Source: Amoebophrya sp. A120
Lineage: Eukaryota; Sar; Dinophyceae; Syndiniales; Amoebophryaceae
Direction: 5' to 3'
Assembly (NCBI GenBank): GCA_905178155.1
Contig: CAJINV010000020.1
Span: 868,001-932,000, forward strand
DNA: 64,000 bases
The notes under the pieces are model-generated. The model was not told the DNA's origin. It did no database searches and saw nothing but the letters and a program-made list of their open reading frames with translations. Both the position numbers and the translations under genes were made by a program. How positions within the stretch are numbered: the first letter of the stretch is position 1; every line of letters starts with the position of its first letter. Below, piece by piece: positions 1 to 11,981 of this stretch.

Positions 1-167
1 CCACAGAAAAAGACCGACAGGTCATATTTGTAATGCAAAAATAAATACACAGGAAAATCTGTCATGGGCGAGGCCATAACATCCTGTTTAGGGCATGCAA
101 TACAGATTTTTTTGTCTATTTATTTTGGCATTACAAATATGACCTGTCGGTCTTTTTCTGGGGGATA
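1..167. mobile_element. Introner-like element, 5' edge cut by window
   Basis: The arms at 4-47 and 117-160 pair over 44 bp with one mismatch. The right end is GGGGGATA, matching the TATCC...GGATA ends of related elements, so the TAT start lies just outside the window. The flanking base run after it is ATAGA (168-172), the expected duplication copy. It precedes an exon (168-206) of the plus-strand gene. Confidence 0.75.
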
Positions 168-1675
168 ATAGAACTCCCCCCCGCCTTGCAAGTCGAACCC
201 GTGCGCTACCCTGTGCAAAAGTATCGTACTCGTATAAATGCAAATACTGCATTACAAATCTTGTTCCCAAGGCAAATCTGCATTACAAATTTCATTTCTC
301 ATGCTGAGGAAATTTGTCATGCGATTTATACTAGTACGAGGATGCTTTTGCATTTCATATGCGCGGTCCGTCGACGATGCGCGGATCCGCGCAGGCTTTG
401 TGGGCCAAACCGCAGAAGCGAAAGGACGGCAAGAAGCAGTTTCTGTACCACTTTCCGTCACATTGGTACCTGCAATGGACCGGGGTTCACCAGATTGTGG
501 TGTTCTCCCGCCCACTGTCGGATTCCTTCTGGTGCACCTTCTGGGGCGCGAACTTGTTTTGCGTGTTGCTGCTGTTGCTGATTTCGTGTGTGGTCTACGC
601 CTCGGGGCAGGGCTTGTATTGCTGTTTTCGCAGGGCGGGATTGTTAGACGAGACTGGCAGTTATAGTACTAGCAGGAGTGGCAGCCATAGAAGTGCTACC
701 AGGAGCAGAAGAAACAGTGGAGGTGCTGGATTCATCATGAACGGAACATCAAATGGGAACGGCGCAACAGGAGGTGGAGCAACAGCTTCCGGACTGGCCG
801 CCGCAGGACATTTTAGCAACGGCTTCGTCTACTACACGGATAGAAATAATTCCTCTCGCGATTATGAGAACACCACCAGTCCGGTAGACGACAGCGACTC
901 CTCCCCGTCTTCACACCGGTTGGCCGGGCGTGCCGTGTCGACCCCGCTTTCTCGGAGTAACAGTAACTCGCTGTACAGCAACAGAACGCCGGGTGGAGAG
1001 GGATCAGTTTACAGTGAGGAAGATTTGGAGGACTGGAGTATCAGCGACGAATTTTCATCCTCAAATAGCTCGTCAACATCTTTGGCGATTGCGTCCGGGG
1101 AAGAGGAGGACCTGGTTTTCGAGAAAGGGGAATTTGAATTAGAGACGGATCAACTTCTTTCTGGAAAAAATGGAGGAACGTCTTGGAGCAGCAGCGGTGC
1201 CGCAAGTAGTAGCAGTTCTAGTAGCGGGGAAGAAAATGAGTATGGCCATCATCTATTTCGGCAAAGACAGGACGCGGAAGCGGAACTCGATCTGAAGTTT
1301 CGTCACGCTGCTGGTGTTCGTCCTGCTGCTCCACCGTTGGCAGCAACATTCCGATCTCCCGGAAGAATATCAGCGCCACATAGCAACAACACAGGCAATA
1401 GCAATACTACAGCTACAGGTCGGAAAACTACTGGCAATATGATGTTTCCTAATCCACTAGACCCGGAGTTCTCACCGATACGGCGAACTTACCACTTCTA
1501 CGACGACAAGGACAACATCGAGGAAAATCAAAATGATGAAAACGGTATGGAGGAGGAGAAATTCTACCTGCTTCAGACACGCGGGCGAGGAAGAATAAAA
1601 AAGGAAAACAGGTCTGATGGCGCTGCAATTTCACCAAATCAAAGACAACACGATGGTGATCGTTTGACTCAATGA
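168..1675 (+). CDS. Single-pass membrane protein with Ser-rich tail, 5' partial
   Basis: The exon 168-206 joins the long frame starting at 360 once the element 207-359 and one TGCGC copy are removed, giving ...LQVEPVRGPSTMRG... without a stop. The 5' end is outside the window, because another element fills 1-167. A hydrophobic segment (WGANLFCVLLLLLISCVVYA, about 80 residues in) is the only clear membrane span. It is followed by Cys residues and a roughly 330-residue Ser/Asn/Gly/Glu-rich, probably disordered tail with acidic patches, ending in TGA at 1673-1675. I do not recognise a domain. It is the only well-supported plus-strand gene and converges with the minus-strand array. The apparent ATG at 359 is created by the duplication and is unlikely to be the true start. 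Confidence 0.65.
207..359. mobile_element. Introner element, family F1
   Basis: The ends are TACCCTGTGCAAAAG and CTTTTGCATTTCATA, with exact 5-bp duplications TGCGC at 202-206 and 360-364. It interrupts the first gene; splicing leaves one TGCGC and keeps the frame. Internal GCATTACAAAT and TTGTCATGC motifs are shared with other families. Confidence 0.92.
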
Positions 1676-3433
1676 ACAAATAGCAGAGCTGCATGATGTA
1701 AGAAGAACACATCAGAAGATATGAACTGATGTTGTGTGGGAGGAAAGAAATAGAAAAGTAAGCAATTTTGGAGATGATTTATTATTTCTTTGTTGTGTTG
1801 AAATATTCGATAGATCCAGTTCCAGACGCAGCAAAAGCATTACGATCTAGCTACGAACGAAGATCCCCGACCAATTTCCTTCATTTCTTTTCGCAAATAT
1901 TAAATATCGATGAATATTACGGGTAAATTTCGAAATCGAAATCTCAGAATGATTGAATCAGAATTCATTGATCGGAATAATTCACAATATCTCATCATTT
2001 TCGGATTATCTTCTGGATTGATTCCTCGATCAAATGTGATGAATTTATAGAAAAAGAGATATTCTGCAGGATGTATCTGAAATTGAATCCTTGAGAGATC
2101 ATATTTTTTTGTAATATCTGAGTTTCAAAGTCATTTTCTCTTCGATCGGAATCTATCTGTTAATATTATGCATGTCCTCCCAATGTAGGATAGATGATGA
2201 TGATGATGATTAATTTTCCATGACATATCTAGATATGAATATTGAATCTGATGAAAAAAAAAAAAGATTGAAGATTGTTATATCCGATCGGATTTCATGA
2301 TAAAATTTTCGAATTTTTTTTTCAAAATGTTCTGAAAATTTTTCATAATGAATTCCCAAATCATAGAAATTCAGAAGATAAACATGGAATATGATCGGAT
2401 ATATCCTGTAGAATACACATCCATAATTTTTTTTTAAAAATTTTCAAAATCTGTAGATCTGGATGTGGATCATCATCATGATGTTTATGATCGAAAATTC
2501 ATATAATAATATGAATCTTTTCGGATTTCAATATTTTCATCTTAGAATATGAATGTCAGGAATCCCATCATTGCAAAATTTTCAATTAATATCGATAAAT
2601 TCATCATGCAAAATTTTTATTTCGACATCCATCGATCAATATCAATCCAGATCCTAGATTCCGAGAAATTAAAAAAAAAAAATTCCAACATAATTTTTGT
2701 CTTAATCAATTTGGATATTTCCTATCCATTCCGAAGAAAGATATTCATATTGATAATCTCATATCGATGATTTTGATCAGAAGAAAACAGAAAAAAAAAT
2801 CAAGAAAGAGAAGAGATAAATAGATTGAACCCATTATATTCCTCTGAATCAAATTCGATGAATATCGATCGAAATAATTCATTATCATTGATATCGAAAT
2901 TTTATCGTCTTGATATTCGTATTCCGATGTGAGTTTCTTTCTTGTTTCTTATTTTCCATGCATGGGCATCGATTTTTCGAGGCCATAAAAGATCCGATGT
3001 GATTTTCGATGTGAATTTTTCATCGATCATTCTTGATCTTGTTGCCTCATCACATGAAACAATAAGATTGATTGATGGAGAAACCGGCGGAATCGCTCGC
3101 AAGAGCTGCTTGGGAATGCCTGGTGGAATTCAAAATCGCATTTATGATTCATTCGCAATGACAACAATTTCAGGCAAAAGATGACTTCGCTTCCCTTCGT
3201 GCCGTTGTTCAAAATATTTTTTCATGATGTTGTGTTACATCTTCCTGGTGACCACTCATATTGTACCTAGAAAAAAAAAAAACTTGAATATCATTCGAAA
3301 ACCACAATTGATATGCATATTTTTGAAACGGAATATATAATTTCACAATCACATGGAAAATCGAAAATTCAGTATGTTTTTTTCGTCGTATTGAATAATC
3401 GAATAAGAGTAGTGTGACTTAGTGTTCAGTTTA
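1676..3433. other. AT-rich intergenic spacer between convergent genes
   Basis: About 1.75 kb with no credible gene. It is strongly AT-rich, with repeated GATC, TCGAT and GAATTC-like words, several poly-A/T runs and a short GAT repeat near 2192-2211. Short reading frames are not supported by composition. It lies between the 3' ends of two convergent genes and so holds both 3' UTRs. Confidence 0.6.
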
Positions 3434-6400
3434 TCATTCATGAGTCTGAGATTCTTCATCCGGTCGATTATCATCTCTCGTCGTCCCGGCCTGGATCGCT
3501 CTCACACACCGGTCGTGATCTTCCGGCGCCCGCACCTCCTCCCCGGTCAACTCGATTCTAATCCGGTAGGGAAACCCCATGTCCCACAACTTCACGACTC
3601 TCCCCTTGAAATAGCTATCCTCCGAAAGGCCCAGCCGGGCTTCCACGCAATCCCCAACCCGAAACCGCAATGTTTTCCCCTTTTGCTCGTTGTACTCATG
3701 AAAGGTCATCTCGGTGGGGATCTCCATCCGGATGCAGAGTAAATACAGAATCGTGGGCATCGCGCGGTCGAGAAATTTTCTCCAGGATTGCGCTTTCGCG
3801 TCTTTTGTAGCAATAGGTTCACAGTTGAACTTCTTCGGTTGTAGTTCGAGTAGTTCGCAACAGTATGGCTCCGGGTTGATCGTATTCCGGAAGGAAACAT
3901 CTTGACTAACCCAGGAGTCGGACAGGAGATGGACCCCGGCAATAATCACATCTTCCAATTCCCGGCGAATGCGAATCACGTCGTGCTGGAAGCCTTCGGA
4001 TTGGTTCAGCGCGGTGAAGGCGGGGAGGATGAACTCTCTGTCTAATCGGTTGGATTTGATGTTTTGCAAGTCCCGCGCCTGCATGCTGGACCCTGCAATG
4101 TCGTAGCACATGGCTCGCATCCCGCACTCACTGCAGACAGGAATGAACTTGAGGTAGCCGAAGGTCTTTTTATCATTATTTGTGGAGCAGGAGCAGGTTG
4201 AGGCTGAGGCTGACGACGTGACCGGGGGCGGCGAAGTCATTGTCGTCTCGTTATTCAAGTTCTGGCAGGAGCTGCCGGTAGTTTCAATGATTTGTTTGCG
4301 GTTCGTGTTCATCTTCTTTGAAGAAGAAGAGTAACTGCAACTACTTTTCATTTTCTCCTCAAAGTACAAATCTTCCTCGAGAAACATGACCCGGTGCTTT
4401 TTTACTTCGAAACTCACAAACCTATTCGCGTACTGGACCAGAAACGAAGAAACACCGTGGTACGCGTAGTCCGACCGCAGGACGTAATTTGTCAATTTTT
4501 CGAAGCACTCCGCAACATGTGTAGCTCGGACGAGAAACGTGAACAACGGAACCCGGATCCTCTGGCGGTTCACCGTGCGGCGTTGCAGTGGATGAATTGC
4601 TTGTGATGTTATTTCATCGTCATCAATATCGCCCGCGTGCTGGTCATTGGCGAGAGAAGATGTTGAGATCATGTTGCCGTCGAGCATCAGCGATCTTGCT
4701 TCCTTCGATGTTCTCGGCTCTGAGGCATTTACGGCTAAGGAAGACGTATCGAAATAATACGGCTCGATTGCGATGTAGGTGTTTCGCAAATTTTGCTGCT
4801 GCGCGTAAGAGTAGGTCGTGCCAGAATTACTGTGATAGCCGGTGCAATTTTTTCTGTGCTTCAGCAACATCGTCCCGGAGGACGACGACGACGAAGCTGT
4901 TCCTGTTCTTGACTCAGGCAAAAAGTCCGCAGCAGCGGTCGGCATCACGAGGTTGGTCAAAAAGTTGCGAAACCGGTGGGCGCAACTGATATCCTGCGGC
5001 TCATGGAAAGTAACCCATGCGTTCTTCAGATCAAAACCAAAGCGGGCCGCGTCTTGCTGGACTGTGGAAAAGGCGAGACGTTGCTGTTGCTTGTTCATCT
5101 TCGAGGGTGGAGAATTTATTTTCGACTTGCTCTTGCTGCTACTGGTCGTGCCTTGGTTCTTTCTGGTCGTGTACCTGTCACAGCACTTGGTTTTGGTTTC
5201 CTCGTTCTGAACATCAGCCTCGGACTCATCCTCCTCGTCGCTTCCCATTCTTATTCCCGCCTCCCGGGCATCGGCATCTTCAATATCATCATCAACATCT
5301 TCTCCTTGTCCACCAGAAAGATCATCATCTGCGTCCTCCTCTACCTCCACATCTCCTTCCGCCCCCAACTTCTGCAAAATTTTCTCCACCTCCGGCGGTG
5401 GCATGACCGCTCCGCAGCTGCACACCGGTCGGCTTTGTTCGAAGAAGACTTGTTAAGACTTGAAAGTGCTGCGCGAGAATCCCCTTCTGATACCTTATCA
5501 CCTGGTAATTCTCCTGGTTCTCGAACTCTTCCCGCATCAGATCGGCCACGATCTCGGGCCAATCTTCGTCGTCCGTATCCACGTCTTCGGTTTCCACCGG
5601 CAAATAGTTGACTTCCTCGATCTGCTCCTCCGCTTGCATATGAAAGCCTCTGGTTGGAAATCCTCAAAGTGGAAATAATTTGCAATGCAAAAAAACGACT
5701 CCAGTTGAAGCGCCATTTGTAGTCGGCGCATGACAATAAATTTCCCGGGCACTTACAGCATGTTTGTCATGCAGGTTAAGGCAAAGGGGTGCCCTTCTCT
5801 CATGCTAAGCAGCACTCCAATTCTTCACCCCTAGCAAGACAATAGTCGGCCTCCATTGCGTCCTCTGCAATAGTACAGTCTTTCGTTTCTTGCGTCGCAT
5901 TCCATGCATCACAAATTATTTCCACTTTGAGGATTTCCATTCTGAGGCTGTCATATTGCAGCCCGCGCGTGGACTGGCCGCTACCGTCGCCGGTGTTGTA
6001 GCTGATGCGAATTTGCGGACGCCAGGACCAGGCAAGTTGGTCGTTTAGTGAGGTGCAGCAGCGGAAGAGGTCTTCGCAATCCTCCTGGGTGGCAATGCGG
6101 GCGCTGATGAGCACGTAGACGGGGTGGAGAATTAGTTTGGACCGGCGGATGAAGCAAATTTCGTTCGATTTCGTCAACACACGGACTTTGCAGCGGGGAT
6201 CTGGATCATCAGTTTCATCTTGGCCGTCGGCGGCTTGTTCTGGTGAAGGGGCAGGATTTTCAACTTCGATCGTGAATGGGGTGCTAGTACTAGAGGGACT
6301 ACTGTTCTTTCTTGTCGGATCAGCATCTCCGACGCCACCTGAACCTGCATTTGCTGCGGAACAAGATGTGGATGTTGACGAGGAAGAGGAGGTAGTGGTA

Positions 6401-6621
6401 GATGTAGTTGTAGCCTGGACATGCTTCTTTTCTGTTCTACTTCTTCTTTCTGAAATCGTCAACTCACAAACGACGCCAAATTTTCCGTTCAGGTCGGCCC
6501 GTCCTGTTAGGCCGTGGATCTGCACCAAGCAGCCGTTTGGTGGTGGGTGCGAAGGGACGAGGACGTGTGGTGGATCGTGTTTAGTACGCGAGGAAGAGGA
6601 GGAGGAGGAAAAGTTTGACAT
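3434..6621 (-). CDS. Unknown 929-residue protein with agenet/tudor-like C-terminus
   Basis: Three exons: 6621-5956, then 5638-5494, then 5417-3434. The first gap is an introner (5639-5955, TTGCA duplicated). The second is a 76-nt GT-AG intron (5418-5493; AAG|GTATCA...TGTGCAG|CT). The joined frame is 930 codons including the stop. The N-terminus is Ser-rich, then carries a VQIHGLTGRADLNGKFGVV segment. An acidic stretch (VETEDVDTDDEDW) follows the element. The middle has a CSECGMRAMCYD knuckle that could bind a metal. The C-terminal 80 residues (RVGDCVEARLG...YFKGRVVKLWDMG) resemble small beta-barrel chromatin or RNA reader folds. That similarity is from pattern only, and the function is unknown. 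Confidence 0.75.
5639..5955. mobile_element. Introner element, family F2
   Basis: Begins TATGAAAGCC and ends GTCATA. Long inner arms (GGAAATCCTCAAAGTGGAAA near 5656 and its complement near 5920-5938) form a stem. TTGCA is duplicated exactly at 5634-5638 and 5956-5960. Removal joins ...STRGLQ to AEEQIEEV in frame. A close relative lies at 51049-51354. Confidence 0.93.
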
Positions 6622-7028
6622 TTTGGGCTCTTCCTACTTGCGGTGTGTTCTTCAGATAAATTATCGTCCGCTGTTGAATATCAAGTAGCCACACGAGCAG
6701 GACGCATAACTACCTGGAAATACGTTTTCGCGAAGTTGTGGTACCATCCACGGCGCAGCTAGTGGTTCTTGATGTATTTCATCTCTCGCGACGCCTACAA
6801 CAGTGAAAGGTCAACAATAAATTTTTTATAAACATAAACAAGAACTCACACGATCACGACGCGCGTCCACCTGGTGAAGTATAAATGAAAATCAGCCGTG
6901 CAGGAAGTTGTTACTATGGTTGTTGACTGAACACCAAGAACAGAAGAACAACGAACGACACTGTTTGTTGCATGCTAGGCGGAGACCACTTTGAAAAAAA
7001 ATAGAGCATGGGACTCTGCTTCGTTCTT
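6622..7028. other. Short intergenic spacer
   Basis: About 400 bp between the start of the 3434-6621 gene and the stop of the next minus-strand gene. It must hold a 5' UTR and a 3' UTR. I see no element or RNA gene in it. Confidence 0.5.
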
Positions 7029-10000
7029 TTATTGAAGTGAAGTTATCATGGGGTTGCGTTGCGTGGATTCGGAGGTGTCTGCGCCACCTTTTTTGCCATC
7101 TCTGCTGCCGTCCTTGATATCATCTGCTGGTGACAACTGCAGAACTGGTGAATTTTTCGCAGTTGAAAGAAAAGTGGGACAAAAAGCCCTTTTGCTTTTG
7201 TTTGTAGAACCTGCCAACTTCTTCATCTTTTTCCCCTTGTCAAATTCCTGCATCTCTTTCACCGTTATGTCCATTCGCTCTCGCACCGAGTCCGTCAACT
7301 GTCCCACCTCGCGGAGCACTTGCAAAACCTCGACGCAAAATGGCAAGCGGTTTCTCATCAGCTCCTTCTTTCTCTTCGCGCTGACAAGATCTTCAGCAAT
7401 TTCCCGGAACACTGCTGGCTCGTTTAAAGAGACACGCAAGTACGCCTGGAGACACGGGAGCAGGGTGCGGAGGGGTAGGAGATTTTTCTTGCGCTCGTTG
7501 GTCCTTTTGATTTCGGTTTCCGGTCCGTCTCGGTTTGATGTTCCTTCTAGATTTTTGTGTAGCTCCTTAATCTTACTCCCTGGTGGCAATGACTCACCAC
7601 CGTAGTTGTTGCCATCTGCGAGCATCGCAGCCATCGGTCCGGTTTTCTCCAGTGAGAGAACGTTCTGTTTTATCCGGTAGTAGTGACACAGCTTCAGCGT
7701 CAGTGCGTCAAACACATGCGTGTTGGCCATGCCGAGCAGAGAATACGAATGGGCGATGGAAATCAGCTGCGCGGTGGAGCAAGCTCCTGAGGGCTGGTTT
7801 TTCTTCGGGCCGTGAAGAGCTGCAGCTTCTGCTCTTCTCTGAGCAGCACCGTCTTCCATGTCTCTGTCTGTTTCCTCAAAAGTAGACGCAAACAACCTGG
7901 GTACGTTGTAGAAGAACACACCGTGCGAAATTCCCTGCTGCGCGAAGCTCCAGCAGGCGGTGACCACGGTATTTGTGTCGAGGCTCGGGCCTTTCAGCGC
8001 CAAAACGTCCCCGATGTGACGGAACAATGGCTCGACTTGCGGTGGTGGGGATTCGTTCTTGCTTTCGGTTAGTTGCTCTGCTGCTTGTCCCTCTGAGCTA
8101 GTACTCGGTGACAACAAATCTTCAGGTCGAAACCTCGCGTACGCGCGGAGGATGCGGGCCAAAATCTTAGGATCCCACTGATTCCGCTGGTGGGGGAGTT
8201 TGTTGGGGAGCAGTTCGAGAAGCGTGAGAAAAACCTTCTGCACATCCTCAGCAATCGCGATTCCGTCGAAAGGTGTCCTTCGCTTCATACAACTTGGAAG
8301 CGTTTTCTGTCTACCACTACCTGAAGACGATGATGAAGTTGTTGTCCTCGAGTCAATCCAAAATTGCTGAAAAAACGGGGACTGCTCCAAGACCTGCAGC
8401 ACCGTGGCCAGGGCTTTGGGCTCCACAGTCAGCTCTTATGACAGTGCACAACTCCCCCTCCCCCTCGTTTGCATGGCATGAACAGCAATACAAACAACAG
8501 CACACGTGGAATGTGTGCATGACAAATTCATGCGCCTCGTGTAGTACTGTTTGGGCTTCCGGAATCTGTCATGCAGACAGTGCCACAGGGAAGCACTTGG
8601 ATTTGGGTTTGCGCATGACAAATGAGGCGGAGGGAGAGTTGTGCACAGTCATAGCTCTTTACACCTGTGCAGAATCTCCTCCGTGAGCCTTTTCACAAAA
8701 AACTCGTTCTCCCAGTATTTCAACAGCAACACCGAATCCGCGATGGTCGCGATCGTCGTCGTTTCCAGGAGTGGCAGATTCCTCGCCATCGGGCGGATTA
8801 ACGTCGACAGCAAATCTTCGTCGCGGTACTTCAATCGTCCCATGCTGTGGAACACCGTGGCCAAACTTCGACCCAGCTGCCGACCACGATTTCGGTCTTG
8901 TTCGCCGATATTGGTACCGGCTATTGTCGCACCTTTTGTGTAGCTAAACGGAGCGTGCTTGCCTGTCGTGGACCGGGTCGAGAGTATAACCCGCTCAGGT
9001 GTTACAATCTCAAACGTTACACTAGAATATGGAAATCTGTGATGCGAGAGTGCATGATCTAGCCAACTCTCATAGGATTGCGCATGACAAGTTCCGGAGG
9101 CCCAAACCGCACTACAATCTGGCGAAATTTGTATCGCAAAAGGTGGAACGCTGCGCGAGTCTGTCGTGCTCATCATGCAACACAAATTCGAGATTCTATT
9201 GTAACGTTTGAGATTGTAACACCTGAGCAGGTTATAGAGAGGAGTGGCAATTTTTGGCACTCCTCGATGCTCCACTGCTTCGAGGCGATGTTGTTCCGTA
9301 GGACAGATAAGAGCTTGATTGTCGGCTTTGTCACATCAAATTTGGAAAAGACATGCAGAAACTCCGCCAATTGCGTCACGTCCAGCTCGTGCCCGCGCTT
9401 CGCCACCTCCCGGACGGCCAGTTTCAGCAACAGCGGCTTTCTCACGTCTAATTGCGCAAAGGCGGACAGAAATTTGCAAACGTCGTTGGTCTGCATCTGC
9501 GGGAGCAAGATGCACCCCTCCTGCGCGAGCTTGTCCAGCATTTGCTTGTCGCGCAGCCGCAGCTTCGCAAAGGAGAAAACGATGTTCGCCAGGTCCGGCG
9601 GCGTAAACGTGTCCGCCACGTCTTTGGTCCGGGCTGCAATTTTCCGCCACAAAATCGGGTCACGACGCTGCTCCCGGACACAGCGGAAGGCAAAGCGGGC
9701 AAGCGCTTCGCCGCTCATGCGACTCAGGAAGGAGTCGGTCTGGTCTTCTTGGTTTCGATTGCTCCTGTTCTGTCGGGACGACGAAGCGGTGCCTGCTGTG
9801 TTCGAAGCAGCAGCTGCAGCACTGTCGTGACGACCGCGTTTATGATTCCGTTGCTGGGTCCTACTTTTCTCGTCCGTCATAGTCGCTGGGCCAGCGCCGT
9901 GTTTGCGGTTCGCGGGAGTTGCACCAGAGTTCATCCCACGCGCGCGTGCGTCACGCGTATCCAGACCTGCCGAGGATGAGGAACTGGAAGACGAGCTGCC

Positions 10001-10312
10001 ACTAGCACTACTAGCGCTGGACCTCGTCCCTATGTGAGCTGCAGTTCCTGTGGACGATCTTGTTGCCAGCGATGCGAAAGGCCTTGTGGTCGACTGAAGA
10101 ACCGACGATGACGACCCGGTTGATGATGGAACATTGGCGGCATCAGAACCAGTTCCATTTGGTCTCCTCGCCGCAGCAATCCCAATCGGAACAAACGCCG
10201 CAGCTTCACCTGAAGACGCTCGAGGTCGAGGAGGTCGCCGGGCTATCCTCAGGACCAGAACCGAATGATTTCCCCGACGGGGGTGGTGCTGCACCATGCC
10301 ATGCACTATCAT
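7029..10312 (-). CDS. Helical-repeat (HPR/OPR-like) organellar RNA-binding protein candidate
   Basis: Three exons separated by two introners (8985-9236 and 8437-8653). Removing each with one duplication gives 935 codons (934 residues) with no stop. The ATG is at 10312. The N-terminus is Arg/Ser/Ala-rich with almost no acidic residues for over 100 residues, consistent with an organellar presequence followed by a linker. The rest is alpha-helical repeats with the recurring pattern hydrophobic-x-x-hydrophobic-phe/ala-ala-lys, for example LANIVFSFAKLRLRDKQML, FLHVFSKFDV, ILRAYARFR and VTACWSFAQQGI. This is the style of heptatrico- or octotricopeptide and FAST-type repeats that bind mitochondrial RNA in alveolates. 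I see no RAP domain at the C-terminus, which is basic and low complexity. The family is inferred from pattern. Confidence 0.75.
8437..8653. mobile_element. Introner element, family F4
   Basis: Ends TATGACAGTGCACAACTC and GAGTTGTGCACAGTCATA, with GCTCT duplicated exactly at 8432-8436 and 8654-8658. Removal joins ...LHRCKEL to TVEPKALATV in frame. Internal GCATGACAAAT motifs are present. Confidence 0.93.
8985..9236. mobile_element. Introner element, family F6
   Basis: Ends TATAACCCGCTCAGGTGTTA and its complement ...GGTTATA, with arms over 35 bp. GAGAG is duplicated exactly at 8980-8984 and 9237-9241. Removal joins ...QKLPLLS to TRSTTGKHAP in frame. Confidence 0.93.
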
Positions 10313-10925
10313 TATCGACTATCGAACAGCACGACAAAGGCTAAGTCGCTCACAAGATGAAAAGCTCGCCAGTAGAAGCAGTGAACAACGCACCCTCTAG
10401 ATACAATTGATCTCTTCTTTTTCACCGCGCACAGCATGACCTCATCAAATCTTATGATCTTCGAGATCGTGTTCGTGTTGATCCAGTTCGTCCTGAGGCT
10501 GATCTACGGGCGATATCTTTATTCTGTGGGACGTTTGCGTAGTTTTTACTCTTCAGGAAACGAGAAGGACGAGCACGAGGGCACTCTTCCAGGGTGGAAA
10601 AAAGAGAAAAAAAAAACACGATGAATGACGAAAGGACTCTGCTCCTTAGGGAAAATGCACGTCAGCACAATCCATCAACGTGTGCTTTTCTTGTTCGTCG
10701 GGGAGTGGAAACTTCCAAATGAATGACAATGGAGCGCACACGGTGTCCTTTCTTGTTACCGCTTGTTACATTCTGGATGCATTTTTTAGTTGACACTAGA
10801 AATAACTTGACCACACGCGGCTCACGCGTGTAGCTTATTGTACAATTTAGGTGATTTGTGTACCAATCTTTGACGCATACATTTATTCACATGTGTTTTG
10901 AAGACGAAAATAACCCGACTTCATC
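10313..10925. other. Intergenic spacer
   Basis: About 610 bp between the helical-repeat gene start and the next minus-strand stop. No credible gene or repeat seen. Confidence 0.45.
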
Positions 10926-11621
10926 TCATCCGAAGAAACTGTTGAACGCCATGTCGACCGCCCCCTCGATGATATGAACTGCAAAAGTATCGCACTCGTA
11001 GTATTGCAATACAAATTAAGTCAGCATGACAAACGGAATTTGTCATGCTGATTTTGCTTGAAGAAGAAATTTGTCTTGCATGACTGCGATTAGTACGAGT
11101 ACGATACTTTTGCACAGGATAGATGAAGCCGCCGATCAAGTCCTTGTCCAACCCGAGGAGTTCGTTCACTTTCGTCTCAATGTCCCGGTTGGTCGCTTCT
11201 TCCGGCATTTCCTTCAAGGCGTTGTAGAGGGCGTTTTTGAAGTTATCCCCGTCCCCATCCCAAGCCGCGGCCTTCGCGCGAAAGTCGTCCACCAGGGGCT
11301 GACCTGTGATGAATAAAGGGTTTTTCATTTCGATGAATTTCTTGGTGTCCTCGTCTTTATGCCTAATCGTCATCGATCCACAAAGACGATCACGATAGAT
11401 CTACTTCACGAGCAGAAGCTTGTTCGGACGTATAAATAGTTTATACCTTCCGCAAAATCGTGGTCTGGGTCGTAGAAGGCGTAATACAGGTACTGAAACG
11501 CCTCGTCCATGGTAGACGCCTCCTGTTCGATTGCGCTGATCAGCGCGATCGTAGACGCTTTCAAATCTTCAGCCATACTGATACACGATGAGAAACCGCG
11601 ACGAACTATCTGGCCAGCCAT
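10926..11621 (-). CDS. Small (149-residue) protein, possible mitochondrial presequence
   Basis: The ATG at 11621 gives MAGQIVRRGFSSCIS, which looks like a mitochondrial presequence; a second ATG at 11576 (MAEDLKAS) is an alternative. A GT-AG intron at 11355-11446 (GAAG|GTATAA...AAAG|ACGAGG) and an introner at 10973-11121 are removed to give 150 codons. The true C-terminus ends GGFIEGAVDMAFNSFFG, with the stop at 10926-10928; unspliced translation would run into the element and show a false tail. The mature part is short, acidic and helical (ISAIEQEASTMDEAFQYLYYAF). I do not recognise the family. Confidence 0.7.
10973..11121. mobile_element. Introner element, family F1
   Basis: Ends TATGAACTGCAAAAGTATCG and CTTTTGCACAGGATA. 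GATGA is duplicated exactly at 10968-10972 and 11122-11126. In the gene sense it begins TATCCTG. Removal restores the last 14 codons of the small mitochondrial candidate. Confidence 0.93.
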
Positions 11622-11981
11622 CTTCTTCACGATAGATACTTTACACAGAACGAAGGCCCGACTGTGCACGAAGATAATCACCGAATGAAACGACACAGAG
11701 GTCGCAGAGTAACCAAGTACTTATTCCTGCTCGGTCATTTTTGGTTTTTCAAGATTCGCGTCTGCAGTGCCACTGCCACCGAGAAGAGTAGCTAGACCGA
11801 TATACGGAAGGCGCAGCCACCGATTTCAATGGAGAGTAACTGCTTGTGTAATTTTCACCGATCGCTCTGTACTTTTATGAAGAGCCTGAAACAAATACTG
11901 GAATAGACTAAGTACGCTTCTTTACCGAGACTTACTTTCGAATTTCCGCAACACAGGCTTTACAAATGGCACCAATAACGA